Source: Microbacterium pumilum
Lineage (GTDB): Bacteria; Actinomycetota; Actinomycetes; Actinomycetales; Microbacteriaceae
DNA: 64,000 nucleotides
Reading direction: 5' to 3'
Assembly: GCF_039530225.1 (NCBI RefSeq)
Contig: NZ_BAAAOH010000001.1
Location: 3,844,001-3,908,000, forward strand
Part shown: one piece after another, positions 59,137 through 64,000 of the stretch
How the letters are laid out: each line of letters opens with the position of its first letter
Position numbering within the stretch: the first letter of the stretch is position 1
Position numbers and translations under genes: made by a program
Notes under the pieces: generated by a model
Seen by the model: the letters and a program-made list of their open reading frames with translations, nothing else
Told to the model about the DNA's origin: nothing
Databases searched by the model: none

Positions 59137-59606
59137 TGTCGTCGATGATGACCGAGTCGCCGGATCTCGAGGCCCGCACCCGTGCGGTGCGGGCCCTCGA
59201 GAGCGAGGTCGGTGAACTCATCAATCAATTCCGGCGGGTTCTCGCGGCGAACGCCGAACGCCTCAGCCCAGGTCTCCTTCCCGGCGCGTACAAGGTCTTC
59301 ACGACCATCGTGCGCAAAGAGAGCGTGACGATCTCGACGCTCGCCGATTCGCTCATGATGGACAAGGGCCAGCTCAGCCGCACCGTGCGAGAACTCGAGC
59401 ACCTCGGTCTCGTGCAGCGAGCGCCCGATCCCGAGGACGGCCGCTCGAGTCTGCTCTCGCCGACCGCCGAAGGTCTCGAGCGCCTCGCCGCCGCGCGCCA
59501 TCCCTCCGACTCTTCGCTGCTCACGGCTCTGAACGAATGGCCGATCGAAGAGATCGATGATCTCGCGCGGCTGCTTCGTGCGCTCTCGGCCGGAACCGTG
59601 CCCTGA
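59136..59606 (+). CDS. MarR-family transcriptional regulator
   Basis: A 156-residue MarR regulator. LESEVGELINQFRRVLAANA begins the dimer helix, ESVTISTLADSLMMDKGQLSRTVRELEHLGLVQRA is the recognition region, and PEDGRSSLLSPTAEGLERL forms the wing and following helix. Its ATG shares a base with the MFS stop (TAATG). Repression of the MFS-marR operon through the palindromes at 57275-57336, relieved by an exported compound, is the expected circuit. Confidence 0.92.
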   Translation: MSSMMTESPDLEARTRAVRALESEVGELINQFRRVLAANAERLSPGLLPGAYKVFTTIVRKESVTISTLADSLMMDKGQLSRTVRELEHLGLVQRAPDPEDGRSSLLSPTAEGLERLAAARHPSDSSLLTALNEWPIEEIDDLARLLRALSAGTVP

Positions 59607-59763
59607 CGAGCCTCCCTTCAGAGTCGATTCGCATGACGTCCGGCCGCGAGGATTAGCGGTCTGGTAGCAACCGCGTAACACGGGCGAGACATTGGCGCGG
59701 TTGACTGTGCTCATCAGGCAGCACGTGGTGCCGACGGCGACACCGATGCGGAAGGAGCGACCG

Positions 59764-60795
59764 ATGAGATTCCGGCCGCTGCGAAACTCCACGGCACCAG
59801 AGATAGAGCTCTCTCCGGTTGCCGACCCCCCTGTCACGATGCGCGCAGCCGTGATCGAAGCCACCGGCGACCCGAGTGCGCTGCGCGAGGCCACCGTCGC
59901 GACACCCAGCCCCGTGCTGAGCGAGCTCCTCGTCCGCGTCGTCGCGGCAGGGGTCAATCCGATCGATGCCAAGACGCGCGCCGGATCGGGGGTGTCGGCG
60001 GCGATCGCCGATTACCCCGCGGTGCTCGGCTTCGACTTCAGCGGCATCGTGGTGCGCGCCCCGTACGAGACCCATCCCTTCCCACCGGGAACCGCCGTCT
60101 TCGGCATGGCCGCCTTCCCGCGATCGGGGGGCACGTATGCGGAGTACGCCCTTGTGCCGTCGCTCTCGGTCGCGCGCAAGCCGACCTCGCTGTCGCACGT
60201 CGAGGCGGCGGGCGTCCCGCTCGCGGCGCTGACCGCGTGGGGACTCGTCGTCGAGACCGCGCACGCGCACGAGGGTCAGCGCATCCTCATCCATGCCGGG
60301 AGCGGTGGCGTGGGTCACTTCGCCGTGCAGTTCGCGGCCTACTTCGGTGCGCACGTGACCGCGACCGCGTCCGGCCGCAACGGTCCGTGGCTGCGGGAGC
60401 TCGGCGCGTCGGTCGTCATCGATCACACCACGACGCGGTTCGAGGATGTCGTCAGCGACGTCGACGTCGTCATCGACCTGGTGGGCGAAGAGTACGATCA
60501 CACCGGCTCGCGCTCGCTGGGAGTGTTGCGCCGCGGCGGCCTGTACGTTCTCGTGCCGACGGGCGGATGGCCGGGCTATGGGCAGGCAGCGGCTTCGGTC
60601 GGGGCTCGCGCAACCGGTTTCAAGGTCATCCCGGATGGCGCCGCCCTGGCCACGGTCGGTCGACTGCTCGACTCGGGCGCGGTGCAGGTGTACATCGACA
60701 AGGTGTTCGACCTCCAGGACGCCGCAGACGCTCACACCGCGCTCGAACAGGGCCACACCCGCGGAAAGATCGTCTTGCGAGTCAGCGACGACTGA
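59764..60795 (+). CDS. Zinc-independent MDR-type quinone oxidoreductase
   Basis: A 343-residue medium-chain reductase of the quinone-reductase type. MRAAVIEATGDPSALREATVA opens the catalytic domain, GVNPIDAKTRAG is characteristic, and ILIHAGSGGVGHFAVQFAAYFGAHVTATAS is the NADPH loop. The zinc-ligand cysteines of alcohol dehydrogenases are missing, so it reduces quinones or enones rather than alcohols; substrate unknown. The first about 38 residues are an unusual extension. ATG 59764 follows GGAAGGAG by 5-6 nt. Its end overlaps the convergent lysG by 14 bp. Confidence 0.87.
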   Translation: MRFRPLRNSTAPEIELSPVADPPVTMRAAVIEATGDPSALREATVATPSPVLSELLVRVVAAGVNPIDAKTRAGSGVSAAIADYPAVLGFDFSGIVVRAPYETHPFPPGTAVFGMAAFPRSGGTYAEYALVPSLSVARKPTSLSHVEAAGVPLAALTAWGLVVETAHAHEGQRILIHAGSGGVGHFAVQFAAYFGAHVTATASGRNGPWLRELGASVVIDHTTTRFEDVVSDVDVVIDLVGEEYDHTGSRSLGVLRRGGLYVLVPTGGWPGYGQAAASVGARATGFKVIPDGAALATVGRLLDSGAVQVYIDKVFDLQDAADAHTALEQGHTRGKIVLRVSDD

Positions 60796-61696
60796 TGACA
60801 TCGACGGGCGCCAGCACCCGGCGTCCTTCGGCGACGATCTCGTCGGCCACGGCGTCGAGCAGCTCCGACCGCAGATTCCACTGCTGCCAGTACAGCGGTA
60901 CATCGACGGGATCGCCGCCCACCGCGACCAGCTCACCGCGGGCAAGGGGCTCGTCCGATTGGAACGTCGGCAGGAGTGCCCACCCCAGGCCGAGCTGCAC
61001 GGCCGTCGCGAAGTCGTTCGACGCGGGCACGTAGTGCCGCGGCGGACGGGCCGGATCCGCACCCGAGTCGCGCAGCCAACGGGTCTGGAGGTCGTCCCGT
61101 CGGTCGAAGTCGAGCACGGGGGCACGGCCCAGTGACTCGGCGTCGAGGCCGTCCCCGAACCACCTGGCGACGAACGCCGGGGTGGCGACCGCCTCGTAGC
61201 GCATCGCCCCCAGCGTGCTGGCGCGGCATCCGGCCACCGGCGTCGCCCGCGACGTCACCGCGCCCATCACGGTGCCCGACTCGAGCAGTCCGGCGGTGAA
61301 GTCCTGATCGTCGCGATGCACCTCGAACACGACGGGATGCCGCTCCGAGAGTCTCGCGAGAGGTGGGAGGAACCACGTCGCCAGCGAGTCCGCGTTGACG
61401 GCGAGCGGAATGGTCGTGCGCGAGGCCTCACCGCTGTCGGCTCCGAGCGCACTGATGACGTCGTGCTCCAGCAGCGCCGCCTGGCGCGCGAGCCGGACGA
61501 TTGCGGCGCCCGCCTCGGTCGGCCGGGCGGGCTTGGAGCGCACCAGCACCACGCGGCCGAGCTGCTCCTCGAGCGCCTTGATGCGCTGACTGACGGCTGA
61601 CGGTGTGATGTGCAGCCGCCGGGCCGCGGCATCCAGCGTGCCCTCGTCCACGACCACGGCCACGGTCTCGGCGAGCTCGAAAGGAATACGCATCAT
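60782..61696 (-). CDS. lysG: LysR-family regulator of LysE export (LysG/ArgP type)
   Basis: A 304-residue LysR regulator of the ArgP/LysG group. AETVAVVVDEGTLDAAARRLHITPSAVSQRIKALEEQLG is the HTH and linker helix, and LPLARLSERHPVVFEVHRDD starts the effector domain. Divergent placement next to lysE is the arrangement known from Corynebacterium, where LysG senses lysine or arginine and activates lysE. ATG codons at 61696 and 61693 are both possible. Confidence 0.92.
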   Translation of the reverse strand: MMRIPFELAETVAVVVDEGTLDAAARRLHITPSAVSQRIKALEEQLGRVVLVRSKPARPTEAGAAIVRLARQAALLEHDVISALGADSGEASRTTIPLAVNADSLATWFLPPLARLSERHPVVFEVHRDDQDFTAGLLESGTVMGAVTSRATPVAGCRASTLGAMRYEAVATPAFVARWFGDGLDAESLGRAPVLDFDRRDDLQTRWLRDSGADPARPPRHYVPASNDFATAVQLGLGWALLPTFQSDEPLARGELVAVGGDPVDVPLYWQQWNLRSELLDAVADEIVAEGRRVLAPVDVISRR

Positions 61697-61764
61697 CAGC
61701 CATGCTAATGCACCTGAAGAATCGTGAGCTGGACTATGGGATGCCGCGCACCTACCGTGAAGGC

Positions 61765-62454
61765 GTGCTCACTCCCCTGCTTGCCGGTCTCGGTCTCGGC
61801 TTCTCACTGATCGTCGCGATCGGCGCGCAGAACCTTTTCGTGCTGCGGCAGGGGCTGCGCCGCGAGCACGTTCTCGTCGTCGCCGCGATCTGCGCGCTGT
61901 CGGACGCGCTTCTGATCGTCCTCGGCGTGTCGGGCATCGGCTTCGTGCTGCAGGCGGTCCCGTGGCTCATCGATGTCGCGCGCTGGGCCGGCGCGGCGTT
62001 CCTCGTGGGATACGGCATCCTCGCCGCACGCCGTGCCTGGCGGCCGAACGGCAAGGGTCTGCAGACGGCAGACCCGGTGGACGGGTCGTTCCCTGCGCCT
62101 GAGGCGACCGAACCCTCAGGACTGGCGACGAAGGCCGTGGCGCAGGCCCCGGCTGTCACGCAGACGCGGCTCGTCCCTGTGATGCTCACATGCCTCGCCC
62201 TGACGTGGCTGAACCCGCACGTGTACCTCGACACCGTGTTCCTGCTCGGAACCGTCGCCAACTCGCACGGCGACCAGCGCTGGGTGTTCGCCGCCGGCGC
62301 GGTCATCGCGAGCATCGTGTGGTTCTTCGGCCTCGCGTTCGGAGCGCGCTACCTGGGCCGCTGGCTCTCGACTCCCCGGGCATGGCGCATCCTCGACGCC
62401 GTCATCGCCGTCGTCATGATCGTCATGGGAATCGGGCTCGTGCTGCCGCATTGA
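61765..62454 (+). CDS. lysE: LysE/ArgO-type basic amino acid exporter
   Basis: A 229-residue exporter with about six helices. LLAGLGLGFSLIVAIGAQNLFVLRQGLRREHVL is the family's N-terminal signature, and PVMLTCLALTWLNPHVYLDTVFLLG near residue 139 is the later one. A linker of about 35 residues separates the halves. It exports lysine or arginine when these accumulate. ATG codons at 61702 and 61741 are open, but 61702 would leave 5 bp to lysG and no promoter, so GTG 61765, with GAAGG nearby, was chosen; this start is uncertain. Confidence 0.9.
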   Translation: MLTPLLAGLGLGFSLIVAIGAQNLFVLRQGLRREHVLVVAAICALSDALLIVLGVSGIGFVLQAVPWLIDVARWAGAAFLVGYGILAARRAWRPNGKGLQTADPVDGSFPAPEATEPSGLATKAVAQAPAVTQTRLVPVMLTCLALTWLNPHVYLDTVFLLGTVANSHGDQRWVFAAGAVIASIVWFFGLAFGARYLGRWLSTPRAWRILDAVIAVVMIVMGIGLVLPH

Positions 62455-62483
62455 CCGCCTGCCGCGTGCTCACGGCGGCGCGT

Positions 62484-62837
62484 TCAGCCTTCGATCTGCT
62501 GCTTGCGGGAGGTGACGAGTGCGCGGATGAGATCGTCGGGCAGCGGGTCGGTCGGCTGGAATCGGATCGTGCCCTTGTCGAGCCCCGTGTTCGCAACTTC
62601 CGTCACCGCGTCCGCGACCGCCGTGACCGCGGCGGGGCTGAACGGGTAGATGCCGATGTGCTTCTGCGTCCGCTTGACCGACAGCAGCGGCTTTCCGCGG
62701 TACACGAGGGCCGGCATCCCGTATCCGAGGCCCTGCTCGGCCTCCGGCACCTCGTCGCGCGCGATCGCGTAGATGTGCGCGATCGCACCTCGGTCTGCCT
62801 CGGCGAGCCCGGACAGATAGTCGTCGACGGTTCCCAT
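62484..62837 (-). CDS. DUF1801 family protein (YdhG-like)
   Basis: A 117-residue protein of the DUF1801/iron-chaperone-like family. DDYLSGLAEADRGAIAHIYAIARDEVPEAEQGLGYGMPALVYRGKPLLSV and HIGIYPFSP are the signature, and GTIRFQPTDPLPDDLIRALV ends it. The fold resembles frataxin-like or related small domains; its function is not settled. It converges with lysE and is divergent from the acylphosphatase gene. Confidence 0.88.
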   Translation of the reverse strand: MGTVDDYLSGLAEADRGAIAHIYAIARDEVPEAEQGLGYGMPALVYRGKPLLSVKRTQKHIGIYPFSPAAVTAVADAVTEVANTGLDKGTIRFQPTDPLPDDLIRALVTSRKQQIEG

Positions 62838-62897
62838 GCCGACATCCTGTCACCGCGGTCGTACCGCTCGACACCCCGGAGGCGGCACGATGGAGGC

Positions 62898-63173
62898 ATG
62901 CGCCGCGTGCACGTGACCGTCTCAGGCGACGTCCAGGGTGTCGGCTATCGGTACACGATGCGTCTCGTCGCCCGCGAGGTCGGTGTCGCGGGCTGGGTGC
63001 GCAATCGCCGTGACCTCACCGTCGAAGCAGAGATCGAGGGCACCGATGAGCAGGTCGACGAGGTGCTCGCGTGGATGGCGGAAGGGCCTCCCGGCTCACG
63101 GGTGGCAGCGGCGACGGTGACGGATGCCGCGCCCACCGGCGCGCGCGGGTTCGAGGTGCGGAACACGGCCTGA
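62898..63173 (+). CDS. Acylphosphatase
   Basis: A 91-residue acylphosphatase, the usual size. VTVSGDVQGVGYRYTMRLVA holds the anion-binding loop and catalytic Arg, and GWVRNRRDLTVEAEIEG the catalytic Asn. It hydrolyses carboxyl-phosphate bonds such as in acetyl or carbamoyl phosphate. ATG 62898 follows GGAGG-like sequence (ATGGAGGC) closely. The frame is open upstream, but this start gives the full domain. Confidence 0.95.
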   Translation: MRRVHVTVSGDVQGVGYRYTMRLVAREVGVAGWVRNRRDLTVEAEIEGTDEQVDEVLAWMAEGPPGSRVAAATVTDAAPTGARGFEVRNTA

Positions 63174-63199
63174 TCCTCCGCACCCGTCGGCGGGGTGGA

Positions 63200-64000
63200 T
63201 CAGTGAGGGAGGCCCAGCTGCAGCTCTCGGTAGACCTCGTGCGCGTCGTCGTGGGTCGCGAGCGCGGCGGACTGCCCCGCCCACAGCGAGAGCAGCTCGC
63301 CGTCGTCCCTCCGCGCGGCTTCGGCTCGGAACATCCCGGTGAGCCAGTTCTGGGCCGGAAACGGTGCGATGAGGCCGCTCGCCTCTATCGTCCGCATCGC
63401 GCGGTTCGGGATGCCGCGGGCCATGCGCCCGCTCATCGCCCGTGTCAGCACGGTGCCGGTGTCGACCGCCGCGGCGATGGCGTGGCGGTGCGCGTCCGGC
63501 ACGACCGACTGACGGGTTCGGAGGAACGCCGTGCCCACCTGGACGCCGGACGCGCCGAGCGCGAGTGCCGCCGCGACCCCGCGCCGGTCTGCGATCCCGC
63601 CTGCGGCGATCACCGGTGCACGAACGGCATCGACCACCTGCGGCACGAGCGAGAAAGCGCCGACGAGCGACCGCTCCGCAGCATCCAGGAATGACACCCG
63701 ATGGCCGGCCGCCTCGGCGCCGCTCGCGACGATGGCGTCGACCCCGGCCTCGTCCAGAGCCACGGCTTCGGCGACGGTCGTGGCGGTGCCGACGACCAGG
63801 ATGCCCCGGTCGTGAGCCTCGGCGATCACGGCGGCCGGAGGCACGCCGAATACGACGCTCAGCACAGCCGGTGCGGCGGTCATGACGGCGCTCAGCTGCT
63901 CGTCGATTGCCGGCAGGAACGCATCGGGCGGCTCCGGCGCCGAGACACCCGCCGCCGTGTACAGCGGGGCGAGCGCATCGAAGTACGGCGCGAGGTCGAC
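63200..64000 (-). CDS. Nitronate monooxygenase-family protein, 5' end missing
   Basis: The C-terminal 266 residues of an FMN-dependent nitronate monooxygenase or enoyl-reductase-like TIM barrel. LSVVFGVPPAAVIAEAHDRGILVVGTATTVAEAVALDEAGVDAIVASGAEAAGHRV contains the family's AGGH-like site as GAEAAGHR. APVIAAGGIADRRGVAAALALGASGVQVGTAFLRT binds the FMN phosphate. The N-terminus lies past the window end. It oxidises nitronates with oxygen in known members. It converges with the acylphosphatase gene. Confidence 0.9.
   Translation of the reverse strand, partial: VDLAPYFDALAPLYTAAGVSAPEPPDAFLPAIDEQLSAVMTAAPAVLSVVFGVPPAAVIAEAHDRGILVVGTATTVAEAVALDEAGVDAIVASGAEAAGHRVSFLDAAERSLVGAFSLVPQVVDAVRAPVIAAGGIADRRGVAAALALGASGVQVGTAFLRTRQSVVPDAHRHAIAAAVDTGTVLTRAMSGRMARGIPNRAMRTIEASGLIAPFPAQNWLTGMFRAEAARRDDGELLSLWAGQSAALATHDDAHEVYRELQLGLPH

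Noticed and set aside
61702..61764. N-terminal extension of LysE from ATG 61702
   Set aside because: It would leave only 5 bp to the divergent lysG start, with no room for a promoter, and adds non-family residues.
1..64000. tRNA, rRNA or transposase genes
   Set aside because: Intergenic stretches were read and none showed tRNA-like or rRNA sequence, nor any DDE or serine/tyrosine recombinase gene.

Overview
This is a high-GC actinobacterial chromosome segment, most likely from Microbacterium or a close relative in the Microbacteriaceae. The evidence is the base composition, the gene families, the GATGC-rich codon usage, and two families of dispersed palindromic repeats that are typical of that group. 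The taxonomic call is inference. No rRNA, tRNA, CRISPR array, insertion-sequence transposase or prophage was seen.

Layout. 0-10.5 kb: methionine sulfoxide reductases (msrB end, msrA), an XRE/MmyB regulator with an SDR enzyme and a hydrolase, a PadR-AarF/UbiB pair, a decayed glycosyltransferase, a GyrI-like protein, an M23-like protein, a CPA1 Na+/H+ antiporter, and an SRPBCC-ArsR pair. 10.5-15.5 kb: a MerR/DUF4188 divergent pair, a NYN protein, an aminoglycoside-phosphotransferase-like protein and a RIO1-type kinase. 15.6-38 kb is dominated by molybdenum biology: fdhD-moaA, then after the cytochrome bd operon cydABDC, a Mop/HTH regulator with modABC, then moeB-moeA-moaC-mobA-DUF6457-moaD, moaE-mogA, and an FdhF/YdeP-type molybdopterin oxidoreductase. 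Together these cover molybdate uptake, cofactor assembly, the sulfurtransferase and one client enzyme. 38-48.7 kb: two DUF305-type proteins, a HerA-like ATPase, a PAP2 phosphatase, a tandem pair of F420-type oxidoreductases, MFS and P-type transporters. 48.7-54 kb: a sugar ABC operon with a divergent LacI regulator. 54-55.2 kb: rplJL with a long leader. 55.2-64 kb: a frameshifted AbiEi-like gene between two palindromic repeats, a YqaJ-type nuclease, an MFS-MarR operon, a quinone-reductase-like enzyme, lysG/lysE, a DUF1801 protein, an acylphosphatase and a nitronate monooxygenase fragment.

Regulation is unusually readable. Paired or tripled palindromes at helical spacing lie before the ArsR, MerR, Mop, cydA and MarR transcription units. 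At least eleven genes have a TANNNT hexamer exactly 6 nt before an ATG/GTG, with no Shine-Dalgarno needed, which predicts leaderless transcripts.

The most unusual content is repetitive. One palindromic family (A) surrounds a lone GIY-YIG nuclease inserted into the molybdenum cluster, forms that gene's 3' end, and has been translated in frame inside the HerA-like ATPase, where an adjoining 18-bp coding repeat occurs four times. A second family (B) brackets the broken AbiEi-like nuclease gene. The pairing of small nuclease genes with flanking palindromic repeats is the best candidate here for an undescribed mobile system, but it rests on two loci and is a hypothesis.
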